Part shown: positions 14,893 to 28,300 of the stretch, in pieces
Layout: each line of letters starts with the position of its first letter
Numbering within the stretch: position 1 is the first letter of the stretch
From: Apostichopus japonicus
Lineage: Eukaryota > Echinodermata > Holothuroidea > Aspidochirotida > Stichopodidae
Direction: 5' to 3'
Assembly (NCBI RefSeq): GCF_037975245.1
Contig: NC_092564.1
Location: forward strand, 11,678,484 to 11,742,483
DNA length: 64,000 nt
Program-made: the position numbers and the translations under genes
Notes under the pieces: model-generated
Told to the model about the DNA's origin: nothing
The model's input: only the letters and a program-made list of their open reading frames with translations
Database searches by the model: none

Positions 14893-17800
14893 TACTTAAA
14901 CTCGATATCGAGAATATATACTATTGCAAATAGAAGAAGTAAGATATCTCCGCGCTTAAAGCCTTGCACTCATATATGTCATACACTTATACCAAGCGAC
15001 AGACGGCTTGTACCCGCACTTAATATAATAAATTCTGCTCTGTGCATACCGTTGTATTAAATGTTCACAATGCCTGATCAATGCATGGCAAGCTGTATTA
15101 CTGTATAACCCGGTACATAGTATATAGTTACATGATGGGAGTGAAAGTTTATTTGCGAGGTACATCCTCAAAGACAGTCATCGGCAACACCGAAATATGT
15201 ATAACGCGTCAGTGTTTTAATTATTAATTATGAAATCGTTCATGATCTTCAGGTACGCTTGATATGATTGATAGCATTATTCAAATAACAAAGATATATT
15301 TTCTTCATTTGTCAAATTGCAGAATTATGATTCAAATAAATAGTGTTAAGTAATGTCACATTTTTCAACAATTTGGCAACATTTGGATGGTTCCTGTAGA
15401 TTCTATTCATAATAAAAATAATAATTAACTATATACTGTATTTTTACCAAATCATGTGTTTCGAGTAACAATGGGCCATCTTAAAATGATATTGATTGCT
15501 GTAGTAGAAAGAATTTGTCAATTCTCACAGAATCCAACCCATTAATTATTTTAAGAAGCATAGCGCATCAAGAAAGAAAGGCACTGTGTATACTGCCATC
15601 TTGAAAGAAGAAAGAAAAAAAAAATTTTCTACTCGCATCAAAGACAAAAATTGTTGACTATATTGTATGATATGATATTCCAATTTTGACTAAAGCTTTG
15701 TCACAGTTTATTGGTTTATTGACGGCGACGGTTTCACTCAACAACTGATATTAGAGGGCGAAATCTCATTTAATATTTAGCTTCAAAACTCAGAAGAGCG
15801 CATCCGAGAGAAGTGCATTTCAAGTTAATTAAAGGTTCTTTATACTTAATACTTTTGACGTGTGCTTATGCGTTTTCATGGAGAAGACACTTTTAGGTAG
15901 AAAGCAGTACTTTGCAAAATATTTCACGTGCCATTTTTGTTTTTATTGTCATCGTGAAATAGTGTCATGAGCATGGCTGAACTCAACTGGTGATAGTTTG
16001 TACGTTATACCGCATAAACCTGTTATGTCGGTAGCATGAATCATATCGCATTCAGCTGTCGTTATGACGATTGTAACATGGAAACTATATTGAACAGCAT
16101 ATGGCATGCACTGTTCATATTATGTTTCTTTCAAGATGGCGTGTCGGCCTGCAATGATGCAATATACACGTCACTTTAAGGGACATCGCCGAGGACACTC
16201 GATAATAATCCATATATATATATATGGACGGGCCACACATTACATATTCAGATGGGAACCGTATAAGAAATATTGCTTAATACTTCATCCCGGTCATATT
16301 TTGTGCTTATATGTAAATTAAGATGTTTTTATTGGGGGGGGGGGGGTAATTTTTCGATTTTCTGTTTTCACAGGTGTTCCTCAGTTCCTCTAGCTATCAT
16401 GCCCTTAATTCTTGCACTGCCAAACTCAACTTTAGTCGAATCCAAGACAGAGTTTATTTCACATTCAGCACTTATTGAGTCTTAATATATTTTCGGTTAA
16501 ACAATGGAGGGGTCAATTGTTGGGCGGTGTTTAGGCTATCAGTAGCCCTTAATCCGGCCCTAAAGAACGTATTGATAGTCTTCGATGTATTCATGCTATT
16601 TGAAATTAACAAGAAAATGAAATGAAATTTTCACACGAACACACGCACCCCCATATACACGCACACACACAAAGATTTCTTTGGTATGTGCATCTATTAG
16701 GGATCGCACTTGTTTGGTTCAAGTTACCTTTCGGTGAACAAAACGAATAAATATTTTTCGGATGTCTCATCGAAAACGGTATGTACGGTGGGAACTAAAA
16801 AAACCTTTCATCAGAATAATGGTCGGATTATAGTCTCCTGGTACATTGTCATAAATAAATTTACTGGAACTGCAAAATTCTTTTAACATTCATGTTAACA
16901 ATCACTAGGGGCGCAACTACCATATGTGTACGAGGATTGCCAACCCCCCCTTTCCAGCCCCCACCTCAATTTGAGACATGTTGACAAATTGGAAGGTGCT
17001 TAAAAATGCAAAACCGGGCTATATTTTGCAACTTGTGATACAATGTTGAAGAAGTTGGACTGTTTAGCATGCTATAGGTTGTTCCGAACATACATGTTAC
17101 ATATGCCTGTACCATACGCTAGGATTTTATTGTTATTAATTTATTCTGTCTGTCAAAGAGGGAAGTGGATATATCCCCACCTCCAGTAGTATCCGTGGTC
17201 GCGCCCCTGTCAACCCCCCACCTCCCCTCCCCCTATGCACCTTAACTCTCAGATTCACAGCAGTACGTAATACTATACCTCTTCAACACTGTATATTCTA
17301 GCCTGGTTCTAGACATGTACACATAGGTTAACCATAGTGTCTTATGGATTTATCGTCAAGTGTAAAGCAACTTCCAAATTTTACATAATAATATCGCTTT
17401 ATCAGCCCCATCATCCTGTAAACACCGGAATAGTTCAAAGGTCGCATGAAGGAGGGGGGGGGGGTGTATTGAAACATAAAATATTTCCTTACATTTCTTT
17501 TGTAAAGCATATTTTGTGAGTCATTCAACATGCTCACTACATTATGACCCTGTATATAATATACATACAATTCCTCTATACAATGAGTGCACGGTCGTTG
17601 TCATTCTACGAAAATGTTAGTTTATGTGCTTGCGTGTTGTGCGGGGTGTGTTGGTGTGTGTTTAATACTGCAGGATCAGTGAAAGTTGTATATTAAGACT
17701 GAAGGTAGCGTTCGCCCCCTTCCCTCATTACAAACATAGAACTTTTCTATGGTTATTCTCGTGAACGTTTTTACAGTTGTGGCTGCACAACTGTCGTATC

Positions 17801-20800
17801 TTTTATTTGTAGGTGGATTCTACCAATGAAAAATAAAGATCAGTGTAACGTATTTTAAAGATTCGATTAATTTATTTTATTTCAAACATGATGGAACTTG
17901 CTTCTTTACATTATTCAGGTTCGCTATACATAGAGCTTATTTGTGTGTTTGCAAGGTAAACGTTTTGCTTTCACGTTTTCTTCAGTTCAAAGGATGTGTT
18001 TTCAGTCACAGACCCGGCTCGTAGAATAATCACTTTATAATTAGTCTGAAAGAATGGTATATTCAAGAAACATGTAAAACAGAACACGTTCGCGACAGAT
18101 TTAAGTTACTTAATTTGCATATACGCTGCGACTGTCTGCGCGACTGTTCGTCTTGATTGTTAGCACAAGTTTATTATATAACCACTGATTGCACCCTTTC
18201 AGGCCAGAAGAGGTATACTTGGATGCTTTTATTGCACCCTTGAAGAGAGCATGAATATCTTCAGTCAAAGCATAACGTATAGTGGATCCAGGCAAGAAGC
18301 ACGCTACGCTTGCTTCAATTCAATAATGGAACGGGGCAAGCCTCGGTTTTTAAACCGTTATATGGTATATGCAATATACTATAATGTAGCCTACTGAAGG
18401 CATGTGTGATGTAACCGTACAAGCTTAAACGTCAAGGTCGCCATTTGATTTTCTTTCATGAAATGTTCTTTAACCCATTTTTGTATTCCCTGTACGTATA
18501 GTCATAATTAGATGCAGTCTGCACAATGCATACAAAGACTGTTATTAATTCCTTGATAGGCTATGCACGACGTTAAATATACCAGCACATGTATTAATAT
18601 CAGCATTCCACTCCTCTCAACTCAAAGATTACTTCAGCATTTACACGTAGACGTCACAGCCATGCTGAAGTAAGTCTACCATCCGTGAAGTTCTGCTAGA
18701 ATGGTCACCAGCTGCTATCATAAATAGCCCATCATGTATTTAGTCTTTCGTATTGCGAATTACAGTGGAGCCAACGAGGATGAAGCTAAGATGGGGTTGG
18801 GGTATGGGTGGGTATGGGTATTTTTGTATGTTTTAGGTACAACAAGTTAAACTGTAATTTTCGTCTGTGCGCATCAACACCCCCCTCCCACCTCCTGCCC
18901 TCCTTCCTATGCAACAATTTCTTGTGCCAACTGCTGTTTGATAGAGGACACAGCCGGAATACTTTGTGTTGAATAGTGGATGTACAAGCTAGAACGTCTC
19001 GTGTGTGTGTATTCCATACCACATATATTATGTACACATACTTATAACTTAGATGTTGGCCTATACCGGCTAATACGTGTCTTCAATATATGGAAACACT
19101 TAATATAAAGACTTACAGAATGTTGATTCGCTCTATTATGTATAGGTTATAGAAATACTATTTCGTAAACAGATTATAGTAAAATGGATCATGACAAAGG
19201 ATTCAAGTTTAAATTTAACAGTATTTATTGCAAACGAAACAAACGATTTTCTCTCCCTGTGATCTTCCGCCATTCCGCTGGTTTCCTTCTCTCAAAATAA
19301 GTTGGATTTTATAAATAAGTTAACAAATTACAGGCAACGCAAAAAAAGAATAAAAAGAAAGAAAAAAAAAACATACGCAGCTGTTGTCCTCTCCAAAGAA
19401 AGACATTATCTCCAACACACACCCCCCCCCACCGCCCTTTTTTTCTATTCCAATAAAGTGACCCTCCTATGGGTCGAACAGTCTCATATACCGTCGTCGT
19501 AGTTCGAGACACAATCATTGATAAACAACACACCTCTCATGATGGTGTCAAATTCACTTGAAAATATAATCATGATAAATTCATAAGCCAACTTCCATAT
19601 TATGTATAAAACGACTTACAACAACTGTGTCATGTTATTCTTCAGTCATAGTGACTGAGATAAAACCTGACGGAAAACAGCCCGCCGTATAATTATGAAC
19701 TTTCGAATCTATAGGTAGAGTCATGAGGACTAGAACAACTATCTCTTGTTCCGATGGAGAGTAATTTTCATATATGACGTCATTTTCGTCAATCGTCGGT
19801 TTCTCATTTAAAATGTGCAATTCTCTAAGAATTCAACTTATAATCCTTGTAAAGGGTCGAACCGTATCCAAGTGAACTTTCCATGGAGTCATCGATAAGC
19901 TCTTTAATTGGGAACGGTTTTGGTCGAATCGGCTTTCACCCTTTTCAAGCAATTTCTTACATAATTTATTGTAACTTTACCAAAGTTCCTATACTGCTCA
20001 AGTAAGGTTACAATAAAGTTTAAGCGACGACACACACATAGCTTATTTCACTAAGTCAATGTTAATGAAATAATATAGGGGCGGATTCAGGGTGTCTTGG
20101 TGTAAACCTCTCTCCTTCCCCTCCCTTTTCAACACCCCCCCCCCCCCCAAGCCCTAATTATTAGCACAGCCTTTGTGTAAAACTGACTGGATTATAAACG
20201 TAATTTATAGCCTTATAGGTCTCAGAAAGCACAATTTCAAGACCAAAATGTTTATTTTTGATTGAGGGGGCGGAGAGACCTATAGGTCACAACCCTTCCT
20301 CTAATTTTTTTCTTCTGATCTTCCTCTAAAGTAATTAAAAACTTTGTTAAAGTTCTCCATAGTTTGTCGCTCAATCAGATGCAGAAAGCAAATTGAAAGA
20401 CTCGACAAATCGCGACTTAGTATTTGACATGAACTATGAACAACAAATATGAATCAATGAATTGTGTTTTAGTATTCAAAATCAGCGATAAATTTATCAA
20501 AATAAATTCTTAAGGCTGCTTTAAACAGGCACGTTGGTTTACATCAGTGGTTCTAATGCATAGAGTCTATATAATACAGTAGAGCGACCTTCCAATCCTG
20601 GAGTTCTTTTCCAGTAAAAGTACAGAATCTAAGTTACATACGACAAGAAGATTCCCGTTTTCTATATTTAAGATTCGGTTTTCGTCACCAAAAGAAAGTA
20701 AGGAGAGGCAAATATTGAAAGACTTTTTCAAACCTAAAGTAACTAAATACTGCCATTACAACCACAAACTCAACATAGATTGTCGGTTATATACCCGGCA

Positions 20801-21700
20801 ATTGATCAGAACAGTTCGCTCATTACTTTTTCTTTAAAAAGAAACGAGGTCAAATGTTTCGGTTTGTACCGGCGGGGGGGGGGGGGGGAATCTGATTTAG
20901 TCATTTTCTATTTCTACGAAAACATGCACATATATATGATTACGACACACTTGATGAGGAACATATACCTTCTAATTATTTCCTTTAATTTTTAAATTCT
21001 CCTCTCCTTCGCTTCCGGTGCATTATACGTGGAGGTCATCAGTATATGGGTCCGGAAATCCCGAATCTGCTACAAGGTCAAATAATGGTCACCTCATATA
21101 CTTCAACTCCAAAGACGTATTTGATCGCGCCGGGCCCCTAAAAGTAGTTTTCCCTCACTGGGACATTTCGTGTTTAACGTAAGGACTCCTCAATGTCTGA
21201 AAATAACTTAAAGATCAAGAACCACCTGGAATTTTACTTTTGAAACTTAGTTTTGTGGCAATTTTGTTAGCATGCTAAAATGTCGGGCTAATACTGACTG
21301 CCGACACTGAATAGGCTATACCAATGTAGTCCTTGGCTGACCAAACTCAACATGAGTATAAGTGCTATATATAACCTTTTCAAAAAGTTCAGATGAACTT
21401 ATTCCCTATAGTGGGCTTCATTTAAATATCAGAAGAGGAGACTAAAATGTGATTCGTGCTTGTTATATACCAGCAAGAAAGTGAAACGAGTTTCAGTTAA
21501 AGGGTCATAGCGACTTTTAAGACAGAGCAATATGTAAATAGACAATGGATAGTGCTGTTGCATTGTGATTCAGAATGTGCACCAAAAAAAATTCTTTTTT
21601 CTTTTTAATTTGCCGAGTCGAAAAGTCAACATTTTAAATGACCTTTATCAGATTTCAGTATATACAGGATCCATTTTTATCTTCTTGTTTTGTACGTTTG
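14893..21700. other. Gene-free stretch
   Basis: Includes the possible MITE at 16905 and many homopolymer C/G runs (16336, 17453, 19424, 20137, 20874). 20076 has TAGGGGCGGATTCAGG, like a transposon end without a partner. TGACGTCA at 19775-19782. Nothing coding was recognised. Confidence 0.5.
16905..17209. mobile_element. Possible hAT-like MITE
   Basis: Left CTAGGGGCGCAACTACC and right, reverse-complemented, CAGGGGCGCGACCACGG, are similar inverted ends around about 305 bp, with C-rich subterminal blocks. I see no target duplication, so this is tentative. Confidence 0.5.
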
Positions 21701-23589
21701 CAGGTGCGTATCCAGGGGGGGGGGCGTTGGGGGCGCGCGCCCCCCGGGTAAGAAAAAGAGGAGAGAAAAAAAGAGAAGAAAAAAGGGAAAAGGAGGGGAA
21801 AAAAGAAAAGGAGGAGAGAAAGGAAGGGAAGAAAAAAAGAAAAAAGAGAGAAAAAGGAGAAAAGGAGGGAGTAGAAAATAGCCAAGACTTCGGGAAGAGA
21901 AAGAGGAACAGTCATAGTTAAAGCGCTGATCCCTATTATATACACAGGGTAGCCAGTGACAGATCAAGGATTACGGAGGGGGTGTGCGCCTCACCCTACC
22001 CCTTACACCAACAACTCCATTTTTGACGTTTTTTTCCCTCTCTCACTAATGTATCTATATAAATACTATATATGATCTATCATAACGCGTGTGTGTGTAT
22101 GGACGCCTTAAACAATTGTACAATTGTGCTATATGGAACCAACTGTGGCTGGTCTTGAACTCGACGGGGTCGTCGGGAACATGACGCATTTCGGGAAGGG
22201 GGCGACCGCCCCCCCCCCCGAGCAAATTTTCTTTATGACATCGCTAGTAATTTCAAAATAGACAATGCTTAGGTGCAACTTACAAGGCCTGGGAAGTGTC
22301 ATTTCCAGCGATCTGGGAGGCATTTTCGGCCAAAATTTTTCTTGTACGCTTCGCGCCAACTCATGGTGGCGCTTCGCTTAGATAGTTTGCATACAGGCTT
22401 CGCCTCTCCCTTGGCAATTACTCGCTACACGCCTGTTCGAATTTGTAAAGCAAAGAGCAGATATAACATCATATCAGTGAGCAATGAAATGCCTGTTCCA
22501 CGATGAACAGCCTCAAAAACTGTCTATGTGTGTAATCGAAGGCGTAGCCCAATTGGATTTGGGGCTGTAACGACTTGCCCGAAAAAAGCCAAAATTTTTC
22601 GCGCGCAAAGCGCGCGTTCAACATATCTATGCCAATATCATATAAGCAAGCATCGGTCATTACATTGCATGGCATCGTGTACCGCACGGTCCGTCAAAGT
22701 AGCACAGTATACCGCCGGATGCTAATGTAGACAACCAAATGTCTTATGTAGATGGAGAAAAAGCATACAGATCCATTTATGTCAAACTCTCTTTTACAGT
22801 AGTAATGTCGGCCAATCTTAGAACTTTATTTTTATTACCAAGGAGATAATTTTTAATTGGTTGCGGGCGGGGGTGGGGGCTGCAGCCCCGCCTCCTACGG
22901 GACCTACGCCTATGTGTGTAGTGTTCGCTTTCGATATACCTGATATCGGAAATATCTGCTATTTTTCGTTTCCTTCAACCAAGTTTTATAATAGCCATAA
23001 TAAGAGGTTGCAATATTTCTACACCAATAAATTAACTGTGTCGGAATTTTCCAAAATTTCCTCGCCAACATTCTTCATCATACTTTCCTCTACTCGTGCA
23101 ATTTGTACCTGTCTATTAGGGGTTCAAGGAGGTTTTTCCCTATTGGTTGTCCATAGATTGAATTTTCTGCAACATTATGGGTATGTTTTCAAGTGATTTT
23201 TATTCACGAGAAATGTGAATTTTCAAATTCTCAACAAATAATGGGCTTAAAACCTTGAAAAGTGGGGCTTTCGGATATTGTGGGCCGTGACGTAGAATCG
23301 CCTACAAAAGCAATCATCCATAGGACATGCAATGAGGTCGAACATGATATGTGACTGGTGGCAATCTTCAAAAAGGTTATGGATGGAAAAAAAATTGAGA
23401 AATACTTGGTTCTCAGGCAAAAGTGTACATTTGGTTGGTCATTTTCAAGCCCGAGAAGTGTCATTTCCGGTGATCTGGGGGGTATCAAAACCAGAAATTT
23501 TCTTGTACGCTCCGCGCCAACCGATGGTGGCGCTCCGCTTAGATAGTAATTCGCGCCCCCCGGGTTAGAAAATCCTGGATACGCGCCTG
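21701..23589. mobile_element. Composite hAT-like non-autonomous element
   Basis: Left end CAGGTGCGTATCCAGG and right end, reverse-complemented, CAGGCGCGTATCCAGG, each followed inward by a CGCGCCCCCCGGG-type block. Inside are two modules (about 22229-22450 and 22940-23560) homologous to those of the 55.6-56.8 kb element, plus a homopurine tract. A clean 8-bp target duplication is not visible (GTTTG flanks both ends), so boundaries may be composite or altered. No transposase ORF. Confidence 0.7.
21750..21871 (+). repeat. 122-base uninterrupted homopurine tract
   Basis: Only A and G on the plus strand from 21750 to 21871, a mix of GGAGG, GAAAA and AGAGAG blocks without a fixed period. Several long open frames (Lys/Glu/Arg-rich or Phe/Ser-rich) cross it and are artefacts of the composition. 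Confidence 0.97.
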
Positions 23590-23858
23590 GTTTGTATGTG
23601 CTTTAATTTCACCGAAATTAATCAATTAACATCTCATGTTACCTCTTCGTAGGGAATAACAATTAAAATGATATCGTTGGTGTAAGGATATGTCAGTACA
23701 ATAACGTTTAGAGAATGTATGTGAAATTTAGTCGTGTTAATTTGTGAATGTTAATGAACACAGCCAGCTGTTCACCGAAGTTTAGAAAAATGCTATTACA
23801 TATGGAAAACAATAACAAGCCCATCATTCTTGTCGCGTATCTGGATTTGATACGCCAT

Positions 23859-24215
23859 AGTATAGTACTCACCATAGTGTTCACCATAGTGTTCACCATA
23901 GTGTTCACCATAGTGCTCACCATAGTGTTCACCATAGTACTCACCATAGTGTTCACCATAGTGTTCACCATAGTGCTTACCATAGTGTTCACCATAGTAC
24001 TCACCATAGTGTTCACCATAGTGTTCACCATAGTGTTCACCATAGTGTTCACCATAGTGTTCACCATAGTGTTCACCATAGTGCTCACCATAGTGCTCAC
24101 CATAGTGCTCACCATAGTGTTCACCATAGTGTTCACCATAGTGTTCACCATAGTGCTCACCATAGTGCTCACCATAGTGTTCACCATAGTGTTCACCGTG
24201 GTGTTCACCATAGTG
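23859..24215. repeat. 12-bp minisatellite (GTTCACCATAGT), about 29 copies
   Basis: Units differ mainly at two positions (GTGTTC, GTGCTC, GTACTC). Because 12 is a multiple of 3, long frames stay open on both strands (TIVF, NTMV or HYGE repeats); these are not credited as proteins. Confidence 0.96.
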
Positions 24216-24377
24216 TGTCAATATGTTTAGGTGGTGGGGCGTTATGGTGGGTTTTCTGTCTCAGAACAAAGGGGAATTGACACATACCTGCAATTATAAA
24301 TAACGTCAATTTGTATCAGAATCTTATAGATGTAGATGTATAACTACCCTACAATTGAAGTGAATCTGTGCATGTCC

Positions 24378-24562
24378 ATTTCAAGTGGTATATGTCACTT
24401 TAAATTGGAAAAAAACCCGTACTGAAGTATATTGGTATATGTCCATTTCAAGTGGCAGATATCAGTTTAAACTGATATACACCAATTTAGATTGATATAT
24501 TCTAATGTATTCATATATACCAATTTAAATTGGTTTAAACCAATTTAGATTGGTTTTATGTC
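24378..24562. repeat. Cluster of short palindromes (CAATTTAAATTGG type)
   Basis: Includes the perfect 20-bp palindrome ATATCAGTTTAAACTGATAT (24459-24478), the 16-bp ACCAATTTAAATTGGT (24519-24534), and near-palindromic AAACCAATTTAGATTGGTTT beside it. Related CCATTTCAAGTGG units repeat to the left. Confidence 0.85.
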
Positions 24563-24982
24563 GATTTCTCGTGATCTGCTACAATATTATGGCCCGCCAT
24601 ACGCTTCCTGTATAAACATAATGTATCTTGCCATTGTTTTTTGCTTTGCGTACGGTAAAAGTCAGTTATAGCTTATGCCACATAGAACACAATACTATGT
24701 TGACTGTATGCTAGGGTGAACGGAGAATGGTATCGCATAAGTGAAGGGTACATTGAAATGTACGATGGAATAAGCTTCTATACACTCTAAAAACATGGAG
24801 CAAAAATATTACCCAACACTGGGTACATATTTGTATCATCAACCAAACGTGGGTAAATTATTAAGCCAAAAACAAGTAAAATGCAGACAATTTCGACCAA
24901 TGTATTTATTTTTGTAAATCAAATTGGCTAAAACTGTCGTAACTCTATGGGTGTCTTTGTTCGGCGCTTGCGTGGCCACGTG

Positions 24983-25311
<329 letters not shown>

Positions 25312-28300
25312 AAGTACCATAACACTATAGAGTTTTTCATCACATATCTACTTTATTATTGTCAAAATACATCAGTATCGCCAACACAGCGTTTGCCACA
25401 AGCTGGTGCGGTTATATCTAACAGGATTGATGTTGATTAATGTTATGTTCCGGCATGTAAGTGCGGCGGGTTGTTCGTTCGTGTGTGCACTTACATTACA
25501 GTACGCCGAGCCGAAGATATGCAAGCCTAGCCTGTATGAAAAAAAGTACAGATAAGAGTCGGTATAGTTACTTGTCGATAACCACTCTGAGAACAAAGTA
25601 GGTGTCTTCGACGGTTAATAAACTCTACGTTATTGTATGCACAGAACGATGAACTCCTTGTTCGATAGGCTCGTCAATCAGATAAAGTCTAAAAATGTTA
25701 CGGTTATAGAACATAATGGAAGATGCAATAAAGTCGAAACAGTCGGTTATAGAAGATTTTTTTAAAACTATATACTGTTAACTGTTACGAATCAATGCGT
25801 AATTACCTCAGTTCCGAATTCTCTTTATATTTTTATTACAAGTATTCTTAAAGGAAAGATTTTTTTGTTTATATTGGGAAACCTTTCAGGCTTGTACTGT
25901 TAATCTTTCATTCTTTACAGCAGCAAAGTTAAACAAGAAATAAAAAGAAAGGAAAAACATGCGCTTTATAAGTTTACAAATTGTTATGTCAATCTATTGC
26001 GCACTGGTGATTCAAGAGCTAACGACGGGTAAAACATCTCCTGATAGCAATATCTCATAAGATGCGGGTTTCTTCTTAGATAATACTGCGCAGCTATTAA
26101 ACTCTGGGGATATCATACAATCACCTATACTATACCACTAAGATGAGACTCATCGGATGCAGTGAAAACTCACACTGAATAGATTAAACCGAGACTTGAA
26201 AAGAGCACACCGACAAGAGAGAACAGGATAGTGTAAGAGCAATTAAAGTAGGGGTGTGTTATTTATATCGAAAAATAAAATACGAAGTGTCTTATCGGTA
26301 TATTGGAGTAACTATGACATATACGGTAGTATTATACAGGTGCTGTGGCCGAGTGGATCAAGGCGGTGGTATTTGAAGCAATAGCAAAACGAGGCTTAGC
26401 AAAACGGGAGGTTCCGGGTTCGATACCCGGCTAGGTCATAATAAGGTGGATTTTTCATCCAAGAGCAATCTATGGTTTTCCCATCTGAAATGAAATGATA
26501 CAAATTCCAAATTTGCGTAAAATGTTGAATTGGAAGCCACCCGATGTGTAAGTTGTAATCCATAAACCCTTGTGGGTTTTCCCACATTTGTGGTCGCTTA
26601 AGCGTCGTAAAATTAACTTCTGCCATTTAGCCCTGAACCAATTGTTCATAACCTGTACTTCCATGCTGCGCTTCAAAGCCACATAGAGTATGACTAAATA
26701 TGAATGTTTCGCTTCTATTACATAATGGTTTATATTAGTTCATATAATGTCACATAGGATAACTTTGAAACATGATGTGAAACTATATCGTATAGGGTGG
26801 CTTCATAAGAAATTTGTCTTCTACTGGCTGAGTTATGTTCATCTTAATAAACACTCAGTAAACGTTTAAGGTTTAAATTGATGTCTATGTCATGTTGTGT
26901 AGTAGTTAACGCAGAGTATAATGTATATTCCCAAGTATTAACTAAGTGATGAACCACAAAATGGTACTAAATTTATAACTCGGGTTTCAAGTTTGGAAAC
27001 CACTGTATTATTATACGTAGGGAATTGAGGCGTCGTGTAATTAAAGCCAATAGAAGTATCCGGCAAAATACTAAATAAATCAACCGAACGGAAGAGATCC
27101 GGGCCGCCATATTCATATCCTATAAGTCCCAAATGATAACTTCGGGGATTTCCTAAAAAAAACATGACGGGGTTTCCAGCACAACTGTAATGTCAGAAAA
27201 CAGCACGCGAATGTTAACTTTATTTGCCATTGGACTAGTCAAAGGTGAACTTTAGCGTTAACAGCAGCTGGATTTGAACCTTTTTTTAAAATTTGGTTAC
27301 GCTTAGGTCTATAATCCAAAGAAAACTACAGCAAAATAGGATTTTCTTTTAACAAGAATCTGTTCATTTGAACACCTGGAACCCGCCTTTTGCTTAAGAT
27401 CACGTGTGGTATCAATATGTTATTTTTCGGAATACTCATTCAGTACATAGTCTCGATCATCGTACCTTTAACCATGCAGGAAACTCCGGTATCCAATTCC
27501 ATTCCGAAGTGACACGTGTTAGTTCAATTAACGTATTGATAATTACAACTCCAGTGTCTATGTAAGTGGAATGCAGGAGTGCGGAGTGGGTCAACTTGTT
27601 TGGTTTGACTTGATTAGTTAGGCTTTATCTTCCGTGACTTTTCTTAATAAGACATACCTGGAAAGCGTATTATACCATGCCATTCCAGGAACTAGTTTAT
27701 GACATCATTAATGAATGATCACGGTCCTGTTATGAGAAGATTATTAGTGAGATACGAGGAACAATGCTAGCCTTGCGGATGTATGGACTATACAGTTTCT
27801 TTACCTGCAAACTGTCAAATATTTTACCAATATGTTGCAGCCATCTTGCTTGCATCAAAACTTTCGCAGCAACCTTGCGCCCCAAGTACATCCTCGGTCT
27901 AATGTAATGAAGCATAAAGAGAGTGCTAGGCCAATTTTTGTCTCTCTTTTTTCCCCTCGGTGTAGTGGGGTGAATCATGCGCGCAATTTCAAGGATACAT
28001 GACAACTTAAGCGAGTTTTATCCTGTGATTGTGATCAATCATACACGAATATGAAACTGACGGTTCAAGAAAAACAAGAAAACCTAAATAAAACAAGTAA
28101 GATAAACAAAAAAATACATGAAGGTTGCATACAAAATGATATCACTTTCCATAGATCAGTGCTTATTCTTATGGAAATAGCAGAATCATATATCAGAGAA
28201 TAAATTTAAATATAGTCGAATGACATCCAAAAGTAAAAAATTACAGCCAAATTTTCAAGGAAATCAAAAATCGCTGACTTGACCTATACAGAGGTTAGGA

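Noticed and set aside
20076-20300. hAT end-like sequence TAGGGGCGGATTCAGG
   Set aside because: No matching inverted end or target duplication found; too little to call an element.
21565-21967. Lys/Arg/Glu-rich and Phe/Leu/Ser-rich frames near the homopurine tract
   Set aside because: Produced by the polypurine strand bias inside a transposon.
22129-23568. Small frames with recurring phrases such as RSLEMTL or RSPEMTL
   Set aside because: They recur in each copy of the non-autonomous element at different lengths and lack any transposase motif; element sequence, not protein.
23708-24230. Frames of 141-167 codons with NTMV, TIVF or HYGE repeats
   Set aside because: Forced open by a 12-bp repeat with no stop codon in these frames; no non-repeat domain on either side.
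26339-26438. Functional serine or leucine tRNA gene
   Set aside because: Acceptor stem pairs at only about four of seven positions and the anticodon stem is poor.
27263-27290. GGTTCAAATCC (minus strand) as a pol III B box
   Set aside because: No A box at the right distance and no T-stem pairing.
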